From Klenkia soli (lineage in GTDB: Bacteria; Actinomycetota; Actinomycetes; Mycobacteriales; Geodermatophilaceae): DNA of 64,000 nt. Under the pieces are notes generated by a model. It ran no database searches. It had not been told where the DNA came from and worked only from the letters and a program-made list of their open reading frames with translations. The stretch's first letter is position 1. Each line of letters begins with the position of its first letter. Below are positions 34,118 through 46,085 of this stretch, piece by piece. Position numbers and translations under genes: made by a program. Location: contig NZ_FNIR01000007.1 of assembly GCF_900103975.1 (NCBI RefSeq), positions 225,725-289,724 of the forward strand, written 5' to 3'.

Positions 34118-34323
34118 GCGATCCGCGGACCCCAGATGGTCGCGGGGTCGTAGGTGACCACGCCCAGGCCGGTGAGCACGCCGTTCATCAGCAGCTGGAA
34201 GACGATGATGATCGCGTAGGCGGTCCAGTAGGACTTCCGGGTGACCATCCGGGTGCGGTAGACGGCCAGGTCGACCACCAGGACGACGACGACGGCCGTG
34301 ACCGCGAGGGCGCTGTAGCTCAC
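33976..34323 (-). CDS. crtYd: Lycopene cyclase subunit, CrtYd type
   Basis: A 115-residue three-helix membrane protein of the lycopene cyclase domain family. TRKSYWTAYAIIIVFQLLMNGVLTG and IWGPRIAYAPVEDLLFGWAMVTLTL carry the conserved polar residues, including PVEDLLF. With CrtYc it forms the heterodimeric cyclase typical of Gram-positive bacteria. GTGA overlap with crtYc. Its last 142 bases overlap crtB on the other strand. Confidence 0.88.
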   Translation of the reverse strand: MSYSALAVTAVVVVLVVDLAVYRTRMVTRKSYWTAYAIIIVFQLLMNGVLTGLGVVTYDPATIWGPRIAYAPVEDLLFGWAMVTLTLASWAAVNRRANTARRRGLDTDTRPSSTR

Positions 34324-34664
34324 CGCTGCGCCTCCTCGGCCGGGTAGCCGGCGTCCCAGCCGGTGACCTTCCGCACCGCCTCCAGGGCGAGAACCGAGGC
34401 CAGCGGGACGACCAGGAAGAACAGCACCTCCTCGACCGGGATCCCCCCGGGCAGGCGCACACCCAGGGTGTAGGTGTCGCTGTAGTCCCAGTGGCCCTGG
34501 GCGATGGCGTACAGCACCCAGACCACGAAGACGACGAACTCGGGGACGACGGCCACCAGCAGCCGGCGCCACCGCGGGTAGACCCGCACGTGCAGCAGCA
34601 GCTCGAGCGGCGCGGTCACCACGAGCACCCCGGCCAGCAGGCCGAGGTAGGTCAGCTGGCTCAG
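34320..34664 (-). CDS. crtYc: Lycopene cyclase subunit, CrtYc type, probable CTG start
   Basis: About 114 residues with three membrane helices: QLTYLGLLAGVLVVTAPLELLL, then VVPEFVVFVVWVLYAIA, and GIPVEEVLFFLVVPLASVLALEAV, where PVEEVLFF is the conserved motif. No ATG, GTG or TTG gives a complete first helix: the first available GTG lies inside it. CTG 34664 overlaps the stop of the regulator gene as CTGA, the same geometry as the GTGA couplings elsewhere, and yields the usual N-terminus. Confidence 0.82.
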   Translation of the reverse strand: MSQLTYLGLLAGVLVVTAPLELLLHVRVYPRWRRLLVAVVPEFVVFVVWVLYAIAQGHWDYSDTYTLGVRLPGGIPVEEVLFFLVVPLASVLALEAVRKVTGWDAGYPAEEAQR

Positions 34665-34984
34665 AACGCCAACGCCTGGGCGCGCCGGGTGACCTCGGTG
34701 TGCCGGTCGTCGCGCAGCGCCTGCACGGGGGTGCCCGGCAGCGAGTCGTCCTCGCGGAACAGCCAGTCCCACGCCTCCTGCTCGGAGAACCCGCTGTCGC
34801 CCAGCAGGGTCAGCAGGCCGGGCAGGTGCCGCAGCACCTCGCCGTCCTGGATGACGTCGACCGGGATCTTGCTGCGGCCGCTGCCGGGGAGCGCGAGCAG
34901 CTTGCCGTCGTTGACCAGCTGGCGGACCCGGTTCGGCGAGACGCCGATCAGCTTGGCGACCTCTTGGGGGGTGTAGAACTCCAC
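34661..34984 (-). CDS. Rv2175c-like helix-turn-helix DNA-binding protein
   Basis: A 107-residue DNA-binding protein like mycobacterial Rv2175c. The N-terminal FYTPQEVAKLIGVSPNRVRQLVNDGKLLAL is an excisionase/MerR-like winged helix, and GFSEQEAWDWLFREDDSLPGTPVQALR is the C-terminal helical part. In M. tuberculosis Rv2175c is a reported substrate of the adjacent kinase PknL. Here it heads an operon with crtYc and crtYd. TAAGCT lies six bases before GTG 34984, predicting a leaderless mRNA, and overlaps the divergent promoter of the FMN oxidase gene. Confidence 0.87.
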   Translation of the reverse strand: MEFYTPQEVAKLIGVSPNRVRQLVNDGKLLALPGSGRSKIPVDVIQDGEVLRHLPGLLTLLGDSGFSEQEAWDWLFREDDSLPGTPVQALRDDRHTEVTRRAQALAF

Positions 34985-35005
34985 GCGATGAGCTTAGGTC
35001 GGTCC

Positions 35006-36151
35006 ATGACCGGCTTGACCCAGCGCCGCCGCGAACCCGGTGAGGAGCCCCGGCCCGACGACCCGGACCGCGAGCCGCCCTACCTCGACCTCGACCGGCT
35101 CGAGGCCCGGGCGCGCGAGGTCCTGGCACCCCCGGTCTACGACTACTACGCCGGCGGCGCGGAGACCGAGAGCTCGGTGCAGGAGGCCCCGCAGGCCTGG
35201 CGGTCCTGGCGGCTGCGGCCGCGGGTGCTGCGCGCCACGCAGGCCGACCTCGCCACCACGCTGCTGGGCACCCCGGTCGGCACGCCGATCGGGATCGCCC
35301 CGTGGGCCTACCAGGGCATGGCGCACCCCGACGGCGAGCTGGCCACCCGCCGCGCCGCCGCCCGGGTCGGGGCCCTGATGACGGTGTCCACCAGCGCCAC
35401 GCACAGCGTCGAGGAGGTCGCCGCCGCCGCGCCCGACGCCCCGGCGTGGTTCCAGCTGTACCGCCAGCACTCCCCCGAGCACACCGCCGACCTGGCCCGC
35501 CGGGCCGGCGCCGCGGGCTACCGCGCGCTCGTGCTCACCGTCGACCTGCCCGTGCTCGGTCGCCGCCGGCGCGACCTGCGCAACGACTTCGCCCTGCCCG
35601 CCGGGCTGCGGATGGCCAACCACCCCGCCCCGGACGACCGGCCGGCGCTCTCGGCCAACGCCAGCACCAGCTGGACCTTCGACGACATCGCCCGGTTCGC
35701 CGAGATCAGCGACCTGCCGGTCGTGGTCAAGGGCGTGCTGCGGGGCGACGACGCGGTGGCCTGCGCGCGGGCCGGGGCATCCGCGATCTGGGTCTCCACC
35801 CACGGCGGCCGCCAGGTGGACCTGGTGGTGCCCAGCGCGCACGCGCTGCCCGAGGTCGTCGACGCCGTGCGCGGCGAGGTCGCCCCGGACGGGTCCGACG
35901 TCGAGGTCTACGTGGACGGCGGGGTCCGGGCCGGCTCCGACGCCCTCGTCGCGCTGGCGCTGGGCGCCCGGGCGGTGTTCCTGGGGCGACCGACCGCGTG
36001 GGGCCTCGCCGTGGGCGGTGCCGACGGGGTGGCCGCCGTCCTCACCGGGCTGTCGGAGGAGTTGGCGCACGCCATGACGCTGTGCGGCGTCGCGACCCCG
36101 CACGACGCCACCCCGGATCTCGTGGTCCGCGCCGGTTGGCTGCCCCGCTGA
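35006..36151 (+). CDS. FMN-dependent alpha-hydroxy-acid oxidase
   Basis: A 381-residue TIM-barrel flavoenzyme of the lactate/glycolate oxidase family. YDYYAGGAETESS opens the barrel, IGIAPWAYQGMAHPDGE and FQLYRQ bind FMN, VVVKGVLRGDDAV has the active-site lysine, and STHGGRQVD (HGGRQ) holds catalytic His and Arg. YVDGGVRAGSDA and FLGRPTAWGLA bind phosphate. It oxidises a 2-hydroxy acid to a 2-oxo acid with oxygen or another acceptor. ATG 35006 follows TTAGGT by six bases. Confidence 0.9.
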   Translation: MTGLTQRRREPGEEPRPDDPDREPPYLDLDRLEARAREVLAPPVYDYYAGGAETESSVQEAPQAWRSWRLRPRVLRATQADLATTLLGTPVGTPIGIAPWAYQGMAHPDGELATRRAAARVGALMTVSTSATHSVEEVAAAAPDAPAWFQLYRQHSPEHTADLARRAGAAGYRALVLTVDLPVLGRRRRDLRNDFALPAGLRMANHPAPDDRPALSANASTSWTFDDIARFAEISDLPVVVKGVLRGDDAVACARAGASAIWVSTHGGRQVDLVVPSAHALPEVVDAVRGEVAPDGSDVEVYVDGGVRAGSDALVALALGARAVFLGRPTAWGLAVGGADGVAAVLTGLSEELAHAMTLCGVATPHDATPDLVVRAGWLPR

Positions 36152-36217
36152 CGTGATCAGCACCCCCCCCCGCGTCGCTGGGCCGGGGGACTGGCCTGCG
36201 CTCGTATGCTCGCTCCC

Positions 36218-38194
36218 GTGGACACGACCGTGACCGACCCCGTGCTGGGGCTGGTCCTGGAGGGGCGCTACCGCCTCGAGGAGCGCATCGCGCGCGGCGG
36301 CATGTCCACCGTCTACGCCGCCACCGACCTCCGGCTGCACCGCGAGGTGGCCGTCAAGGTCATGGTCGAGCACCTCGCGCGCGACCCCGCCTTCGTCGAC
36401 CGGTTCATCCGCGAGGCCCGGGCCGCGGCCATGCTCAGCCACCCGAACGTGGTCGGCGTCAGCGACCAGGGCAGCGACCAGGGCCTGGTCTACCTGGTCA
36501 TGGAGCTGGTCCGCGGCCGCACGCTGCGCGACCTGCTGCAGGCCCGCGGCCGGCTGACCGTCGGCGAGGCCTTCGCGGTCCTCGAGCCGGTGCTCGCCGG
36601 GCTGACCGCCGCCCACCGCGCCGGCATCGTGCACCGCGACATCAAGCCCGAGAACGTGCTGATCTCGACCACCGGGCAGGTGAAGGTGGCCGACTTCGGG
36701 CTGGCCCGGGCCGTGGCCGGCACCGGGCACACCAGCCACACCGGCGGTGTGCTCATCGGCACGGTCGCCTACCTGTCCCCCGAGCAGCTCGAGCGCGGCA
36801 GGTCCGACGCCCGCTCCGACGTGTACGCCGCCGGGGTCGTGCTCTACGAGCTGCTCACGGGGCACCCGCCCTACGCCGGTGACACCCCGCTGGCCGTGGC
36901 CTACCAGCACGTGCACCACGACGTCCCCGCCCCGTCGCTGGAGACCCCGTCCGTGCCGTGGCAGGTCGACGAGCTGGTCGGGCGCACCACCCGCCGCGAC
37001 CCGGGCGCCCGCCCGCTCGACGCCGGGGCCTTCCTGGCCGAGATCGAGGACCTCCGCCGCGACCTCGGGCTGGGCCGCACCCCGGTGCCCACCGGCCGGG
37101 CCAGCACCGCGACGACCACCCTCCGCCCGGTCAACCGGGCCACCGCCGCCCGCGCCGCCGAGGATCCCCGCACCGAGGTCATCTCGCCGCACCGGCCGGC
37201 CGGCCGCACCGCGATGGTGCCGCTGCCGCCCACGGGGGCCGTCGGCGCACGACGTCCGCCGACCCACCCCACCGCACCCCGCCCGATGCCGCGCGGTGGC
37301 GTGCCCGACCACATCCGGCGCCGGCGGATCCGGTTCGGCGTGACCATCGTGCTGCTGCTCGCGGTCACCATCGGCGCCGTCGGCTGGTGGCTGGGCTCGG
37401 GCCGGTGGACCGACGTCCCGGCGGTCTCGGGCCAGGGCCAGCAGCAGGCCATCGGGTTCCTGCAGGAGGCCGGGCTGGACCCGGTCGTCACCGAGGTGTT
37501 CAGCGAGGACGTCGCCGCCGGCACGGTCATCTCGGCCGACCCCACCGACGGCGCACGGATCATCATCGGCAGCGACGTCGCGCTGAGCGTGTCCAAGGGC
37601 CCCGAGCGGTTCACCGTCGACGGCGCCCTGGTCGGCCAGCCCGCCGACACCGTCCAGGCCGCGATCGAGGGCCTGGGCGCCGACCTGCAGGTGGCGCGCT
37701 CGACCGGCCGCAGCGACGACGTCGCCGAGGGCTCGGTGATGGCGATCGACCCCGCCCCGGGCACCGAGCTGCGGCGCGGGGACACCGTCACCATCCAGGT
37801 CTCCGAGGGTGCGGCGAACGTCGCCGTCCCCGACCTGGTGGGCAGCGACCCGGACGACGCCCAGGCCGCCCTGGAGGCCCTCGGCTTCGACGTCGACCGG
37901 GCGGAGGGGCGCAGCGACGACGTGCGCACGGGCCAGGTCAGCGCCGTGACCCCCGACGGCACCCAGGCCTTCGGCACCACGATCACCCTGACGGTCTCGG
38001 TCGGCCCGGTGCAGGTCACCGTGCCCAACGTCGTCGGCCAGTCGAAGGACGCCGCCGTCGCGGCGCTCGAGGCCGCCGGGCTCGAGGTGTCGGTCACCCA
38101 GTTCTTCGGCGACACCGTCCTGCGTCAGACCCCTGCGGCCAACGAGGTCGTCGACCCCGGCACCTCGGTGACCATCCTGGTGACGTTCGGTTGA
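36218..38194 (+). CDS. pknL: PASTA-containing Ser/Thr protein kinase (pknL position)
   Basis: A 658-residue transmembrane receptor kinase. The cytosolic kinase domain has GGMS in the Gly loop, K47 in AVKVM, H139-R140-D141 with DIKPEN, and DFG at 159-161; a linker of ~90 residues leads to a membrane helix (~373-393) and four extracellular PASTA units (~398-658) that normally sense muropeptides or lipid II. A strong TATGCT hexamer lies seven bases before GTG 36218. Gene order identifies it as the PknL orthologue, although mycobacterial PknL lacks PASTA repeats. Confidence 0.92.
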   Translation: MDTTVTDPVLGLVLEGRYRLEERIARGGMSTVYAATDLRLHREVAVKVMVEHLARDPAFVDRFIREARAAAMLSHPNVVGVSDQGSDQGLVYLVMELVRGRTLRDLLQARGRLTVGEAFAVLEPVLAGLTAAHRAGIVHRDIKPENVLISTTGQVKVADFGLARAVAGTGHTSHTGGVLIGTVAYLSPEQLERGRSDARSDVYAAGVVLYELLTGHPPYAGDTPLAVAYQHVHHDVPAPSLETPSVPWQVDELVGRTTRRDPGARPLDAGAFLAEIEDLRRDLGLGRTPVPTGRASTATTTLRPVNRATAARAAEDPRTEVISPHRPAGRTAMVPLPPTGAVGARRPPTHPTAPRPMPRGGVPDHIRRRRIRFGVTIVLLLAVTIGAVGWWLGSGRWTDVPAVSGQGQQQAIGFLQEAGLDPVVTEVFSEDVAAGTVISADPTDGARIIIGSDVALSVSKGPERFTVDGALVGQPADTVQAAIEGLGADLQVARSTGRSDDVAEGSVMAIDPAPGTELRRGDTVTIQVSEGAANVAVPDLVGSDPDDAQAALEALGFDVDRAEGRSDDVRTGQVSAVTPDGTQAFGTTITLTVSVGPVQVTVPNVVGQSKDAAVAALEAAGLEVSVTQFFGDTVLRQTPAANEVVDPGTSVTILVTFG

Positions 38195-39075
38195 TCGGCT
38201 CCCCCGTCGGGGCGCACGTGTCGGTCCGGGGCGGGCTGGCCACCGGTGGGCTGGCCTACGCCGACGCCGTCGGTGCCCGCGCCGTCCAGGTCTTCGTCGG
38301 CAACCCGCGCGGCTGGCGGCGCTCGGCCGGCGACCCGCGGCAGGACGCCGCGTTCACCGCCGGCTGCGCGCAGCGCGGGGTGCCCTCGTTCATCCACACC
38401 CCGTTCCTGGTCAACGTGGGGTCGCCGTCGCCGGCCACCGTCGACGCCTCGGTGGCCACCGTCGCCGCCGACCTGGCCCGCGGTGTGCAGCTGGGCTGCG
38501 CGGGGGTCGTCGTCCACGCGGGGTCCGCGGTCGGCGAGGACCGATACGAGGCGGCGCTGCGCCAGCTGCACGAGCGGCTGCTGCCGGTGCTCGAGGCGCT
38601 GCCCGACGACGGCCCCCGGCTGCTGGTCGAGCCCACCGCCGGCGGTGGGCGGGCGCTGGCCGCCACCGTGGGCGACCTCGCCCCGTACTTCGCCGCGCTC
38701 GAGCACCATCCGCTCCTCGGGGTGTGCCTGGACACCTGCCACGCCTGGGCGGCCGGTCACGACCTGGCCTCCCCGGGTGGGACGTCGGACACCCTCGACG
38801 CCCTCGAGGCCGCGGTCGGACCGGGCCGACTCGGGCTCGTGCACGCCAACGACTCCCTCGACGGGTGCGGCTCGCTGCGGGACCGGCACGCCTCCATCGG
38901 GGCCGGGCAGATCGGGCGGGGCGCCTTCGCCGAGCTGCTCGCCCACCCCAGCCTGGCCGGCGTCCCCGTGGTGGTCGAGACGCCGATGGCCACCGACACC
39001 GGCCCCTGGGACGGCCACGCGCGGGACATCGCCCTGCTGCGCGAGCTGGGCTCCCCCGTGCCGTCCCTGCGCTGA
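38191..39075 (+). CDS. nfo: Endonuclease IV family AP endonuclease
   Basis: A 294-residue TIM-barrel zinc nuclease that cuts at abasic sites in base excision repair. GAHVSVRGG opens the barrel, VFVGNPRGW contains the DNA-intercalating loop, FIHTPFLVN, GVVVHAGSAV, LLVEPTAGG, CLDTCHAWAAGHD, VHANDSLDGCGS (normally N-D-S-K) and RHASIGAGQIG supply metal ligands. The TTG start overlaps the kinase stop (TTGA); later candidates would remove the first strand. Confidence 0.9.
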   Translation: MIGSPVGAHVSVRGGLATGGLAYADAVGARAVQVFVGNPRGWRRSAGDPRQDAAFTAGCAQRGVPSFIHTPFLVNVGSPSPATVDASVATVAADLARGVQLGCAGVVVHAGSAVGEDRYEAALRQLHERLLPVLEALPDDGPRLLVEPTAGGGRALAATVGDLAPYFAALEHHPLLGVCLDTCHAWAAGHDLASPGGTSDTLDALEAAVGPGRLGLVHANDSLDGCGSLRDRHASIGAGQIGRGAFAELLAHPSLAGVPVVVETPMATDTGPWDGHARDIALLRELGSPVPSLR

Positions 39076-39205
39076 GCCCGTACACCCGACCTGGCCCGTC
39101 GGCGTCCGACTCAGCAGTTCCGACACGACTCTGACCTGCGCGGACGGTCTCGTTCCAGCTCGAGAAGTTCTGCCCCGGGTCTTTCGCACAGGTCACTAGC
39201 TGTGT

Positions 39206-39223
39206 TCAGGTGTGCACACCTGA
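39206..39223. promoter_or_regulatory. 18-bp perfect palindrome upstream of the subtilase
   Basis: TCAGGTGTGCACACCTGA is an exact palindrome about 54 bases before the protease start. It resembles a dimeric repressor or CRP-type operator. A hairpin (GCCCCCGC with GCGGGGGC, 39224-39249) follows at once and may lie in the leader. No regulator is adjacent. The rest of 39076-39276 shows no gene. Confidence 0.5.
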
Positions 39224-39276
39224 GCCCCCGCTGTGCGAGCGGCGGGGGCACCCGCCACACCCCAGGAGCGACGCCC

Positions 39277-40455
<1,179 letters not shown>

Positions 40456-40467
40456 GCCGGCTGCCCG

Positions 40468-40502
40468 CGCCCCGGTGATCAGGTGACCTGATCACCGGGG
40501 CG
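40468..40502. terminator. Bidirectional hairpin, 17-bp stem
   Basis: CGCCCCGGTGATCAGGT pairs perfectly with ACCTGATCACCGGGGCG around a single G. It lies between the subtilase and the convergent threonine aldolase, and shares its core with the hairpin at 40529-40567. Confidence 0.78.
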
Positions 40503-40528
40503 CCACCTCCACCACCGTTGGTGCGGTC

Positions 40529-40567
40529 GGCCACCCGGTGATCAGGTCACCTGATCACCGAGTGGCC
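40529..40567. terminator. Second copy of the GGTGATCA-type hairpin
   Basis: GGCCACCCGGTGATCAGGT pairs with ACCTGATCACCGAGTGGCC (19-bp arms, one mismatch, one-base centre). It has the same inner core as the first hairpin but different outer arms, so the two look like related members of a terminator-type repeat. Confidence 0.78.
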
Positions 40568-40574
40568 GGCGCGA

Positions 40575-43876
<3,302 letters not shown>

Positions 43877-43879
43877 GCC

Positions 43880-43937
43880 CTCGACGTGACTCGATGCGGT
43901 GTCCGGGCAGCCGGACACCGCTGGGTCTCACGTCGAG
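43880..43937. terminator. Nested hairpin between convergent genes
   Basis: An outer pair CTCGACGTGA (43880-43889) with TCACGTCGAG (43928-43937) encloses an inner 11-bp stem GCGGTGTCCGG / CCGGACACCGC with a GCAG loop (43896-43921). The right outer arm covers the stop codon of the exoribonuclease gene. It can terminate from both sides. Confidence 0.75.
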
Positions 43938-44416
43938 CGGCCGGCCTGCACCGCCTGCCAGACCGCCAGCCCGTGCCGGGCGTCCACGAGCGCGTCGTGG
44001 GCGTCCGGCGACTTCGGGGGCAGCGGCGGGGAGCCGGCGTCCTCCCACAACTGCTTGAGCTCCCGGGTGAACCGCGGGACCTTCCTCGGCAGCGCGGGCA
44101 TCGCGCCCCACAGCTGGCACAGCGCGACGTGGTCGTAGGCCGCGATCCACGCCCACAGCTGGACCTCCTCGCCGGGTCCGGTGAGGAAGTCCAGCAGCGA
44201 GTCGCGGATCTGCGCCCGGGTGCGCCAGGCCTTGTCCGCCGGCGGGGGCAGCTTGTCCAGCACGTTGCGGCGCACCCACGGGATGGCCCGGGTGGGGTCG
44301 AACTCGGTGGAGACGGCGTAGAACTCGCGCCCGGTCTCGTCCACCACGCCGATGGACACCAGGTCGATCGTCGTCCCGTCCTCGATGAACTCGGTGTCGT
44401 AGAAGTAGCGGCGCAC
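43928..44416 (-). CDS. 3'-5' exoribonuclease (Rv2179c type)
   Basis: A 162-residue DEDD exonuclease like mycobacterial Rv2179c, which trims 3' overhangs of RNA and is an RNase T relative. RRYFYDTEFIEDG has the first Asp-Glu pair, LWAWIAAYDHVALCQLWG the second aspartate, and HDALVDARHGLAVW the His/Asp of motif III. GTG 44416 follows TAGGGT (44428-44423) by six bases. Position next to aroG matches mycobacteria. Confidence 0.9.
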   Translation of the reverse strand: MRRYFYDTEFIEDGTTIDLVSIGVVDETGREFYAVSTEFDPTRAIPWVRRNVLDKLPPPADKAWRTRAQIRDSLLDFLTGPGEEVQLWAWIAAYDHVALCQLWGAMPALPRKVPRFTRELKQLWEDAGSPPLPPKSPDAHDALVDARHGLAVWQAVQAGRST

Positions 44417-44478
44417 CCGCCAACCCTAGGCAGGGGAAACCGCGTGCACCCGACCGACCGATCCGGCACCCTCTCCCG

Positions 44479-44982
44479 GTGCCCGCCGACCAGACCCTCG
44501 CCCGCGCCCGGGCCGAGCTCGCCGCCGGGGACACCGCCCGAGCCCGCCAGCGCCTGCGCGGGCTGGTCTCGAGCTACCCGCACCGGCTCGGCATCCGCGC
44601 CGAGCTCGCGGCGGCCTACCGGGCAGAGGGGGACGTCGCCCAGGCCGGACGCTGGTCCTTCCTGTGCCATGACCGCGACGAGGCCGAGGCCGAGGCCTTC
44701 CTGCGTGCCACCACCGGCCCCGTGCCGCGGATGCGTGCGATGCGGTGGGCGGGTCCGGAGGACGCCGCGGGCCGCTGGGCGCAGGAGCGCCTGGTCGAGC
44801 TCCGCACGACAGCCGAGATCGCGACGGGCGGGCAGGTCACCTGGCGAGCGGACCGGCCTCGGCCCGCAGGACCGTCACGCATGGCATCCCTGCTGGGGAC
44901 GGCGGGCTGCTTCGTGCTGGCTGTCGTCCTCGTGGCGCTGGTGGTCATCGGGGTGGTGACCGTCGTCCGCTGGATCTGGTGA
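44479..44982 (+). CDS. DUF6584 family protein with C-terminal membrane helix
   Basis: A 167-residue protein. The N-terminal TLARARAELAAGDTARARQRLRGLVSSYP and IRAELAAAYRAEGDVAQAGRWSFL form a TPR-like helical pair typical of DUF6584. A single C-terminal membrane helix follows (GCFVLAVVLVALVVIGVVTVV). It may be a membrane-tethered adaptor; function unknown. Start GTG 44479. Confidence 0.75.
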   Translation: MPADQTLARARAELAAGDTARARQRLRGLVSSYPHRLGIRAELAAAYRAEGDVAQAGRWSFLCHDRDEAEAEAFLRATTGPVPRMRAMRWAGPEDAAGRWAQERLVELRTTAEIATGGQVTWRADRPRPAGPSRMASLLGTAGCFVLAVVLVALVVIGVVTVVRWIW

Positions 44983-44992
44983 CCCCTCCTAC

Positions 44993-45056
44993 CGGTGATC
45001 ACGGACCTGGGGCGACGCCGGCACGGTGTGTCGCCCGCCCAGGTCCGTGATCACCG
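44993..45056. terminator. Long hairpin, third GGTGATCA-type stem
   Basis: CGGTGATCACGGACCTGGG (44993-45011) pairs perfectly over 19 bases with CCCAGGTCCGTGATCACCG (45038-45056). It separates the convergent DUF6584 and SDR genes. The outer CGGTGATCA arm is the same as in the two hairpins near 40,500. Confidence 0.78.
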
Positions 45057-45067
45057 ACGGGAGAGGC

Positions 45068-45976
45068 TCAGGCCTTGCGGGCGCGGTTGCGTTCCACCGA
45101 GTTGGCGCCGAACTCCTCGCCGCCCAGCGCGGCGATCTCCTTCTCCAGCTGCGGGACGGCGGTCTTCGCCTGGGCGAGCACCAGCTTCTCCCCCACCGCG
45201 CCGACGACGGCCTGCCGCCACGCGGCGAAGATGCCCACCGAGCGGGGCACGAAGACCCGGCGGCCGCGGTTCTCCAGGTTGCGCAGCAGGGCGTCGGCGC
45301 AGTCCGAGACCGAGGTGTAGGAGCCCAGCGGCCCGGGGAGCCGGTCGAGGGTGGCCTTGAAGGTGGGCAGCGCGGCCTTCGTGTCGCGGACCATGTCGGT
45401 GTCGATCCACACCGGGTGCGCGCTGGCCACGGTCACCCCGCGGTGCGCGACCTCCAGCCGCAGCACGTCGCCGAACCGCTCCAGCCCGGCCTTGGCGGCG
45501 CAGTAGGCGGACAGGCCCGGCAGCACCGAGAACGCCGCGGCCGAGGAGATCAGCAGCACGTGGCCCCGGCGCTTGCTGATCTCCGGCAGCGCGGCGTGCG
45601 CGGTGAGCATCGCGCCGGTCAGGTTGACCTCGATGGTGCGGGCCAGCGCCCGGGCCGAGGCCGTGGCCACCGTGTTCATCGGGGCGATGCCGGCGTTGGC
45701 GACGACGACGTCCAGCCCGCCGAACACGTCGACGGCGCGGGCGACCGCGGCGGCCATGGCATCGGCGTCGGTGACGTCGGCCTCGACCCACAGGTGCTCC
45801 GGGCCCAGCTCGGTGGCCACCGTGGCCAGCAGCTCGGGCTCGAGACCGACCAGGGCCACCCGGGCGCCCTTCGCCGCGGCCTTGCGGGCCAGCTCGGCGC
45901 CGATGCCGCGGGCGGCGCCGGTGATCAGCACGGCCTGACCGGCCAAGGAGCGGGTGTTCTGGGTCCTGCGGGCCAT
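45068..45976 (-). CDS. Short-chain dehydrogenase/reductase
   Basis: A 302-residue classical SDR with an extended C-terminus. LITGAARGIGAELARKAA is the cofactor loop (TGxxxGIG), VVANAGI the NAG motif, and ISSAAAFSVLPGLSAYCAAKAGLERF provides Ser and YxxxK catalytic residues. ATG 45976 has AGGAGG. It shares a promoter region and two TetR-type operators with the divergent Baeyer-Villiger monooxygenase, and could oxidise an alcohol to the ketone that the latter uses. Confidence 0.9.
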   Translation of the reverse strand: MARRTQNTRSLAGQAVLITGAARGIGAELARKAAAKGARVALVGLEPELLATVATELGPEHLWVEADVTDADAMAAAVARAVDVFGGLDVVVANAGIAPMNTVATASARALARTIEVNLTGAMLTAHAALPEISKRRGHVLLISSAAAFSVLPGLSAYCAAKAGLERFGDVLRLEVAHRGVTVASAHPVWIDTDMVRDTKAALPTFKATLDRLPGPLGSYTSVSDCADALLRNLENRGRRVFVPRSVGIFAAWRQAVVGAVGEKLVLAQAKTAVPQLEKEIAALGGEEFGANSVERNRARKA

Positions 45977-46011
45977 GGGTGGGCCTCCTCGTCGTCGAGT
46001 GCGCGGCGTCT

Positions 46012-46032
46012 GAGTTGAGCACTGCTCAACTC
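46012..46032. promoter_or_regulatory. TetR-type operator 1
   Basis: GAGTTGAGC and GCTCAACTC form a perfect 9-bp inverted repeat around ACT, in the region between the SDR and monooxygenase genes. It is typical of TetR-family sites and the probable ligand is the TetR gene at 48517. Confidence 0.75.
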
Positions 46033-46043
46033 ATGTGTACCGT

Positions 46044-46060
46044 GTTGAGCGTTGCTCAGC
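46044..46060. promoter_or_regulatory. TetR-type operator 2
   Basis: GTTGAGC-GTT-GCTCAGC is a second copy of the operator with one mismatch. It starts one base after a TACCGT -10 hexamer (46038-46043), so a bound repressor would block the monooxygenase promoter. Confidence 0.72.
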
Positions 46061-46085
46061 AAGCCGTCAGCAGAGGAGCCGACAG

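Noticed and set aside
33976..34664. Reading the cyclase pair as C50-type CrtYe/CrtYf
   Set aside because: No crtEb-like elongase gene is present, and CruF needs a linear end group, so a CrtYc/CrtYd-type cyclase is preferred.
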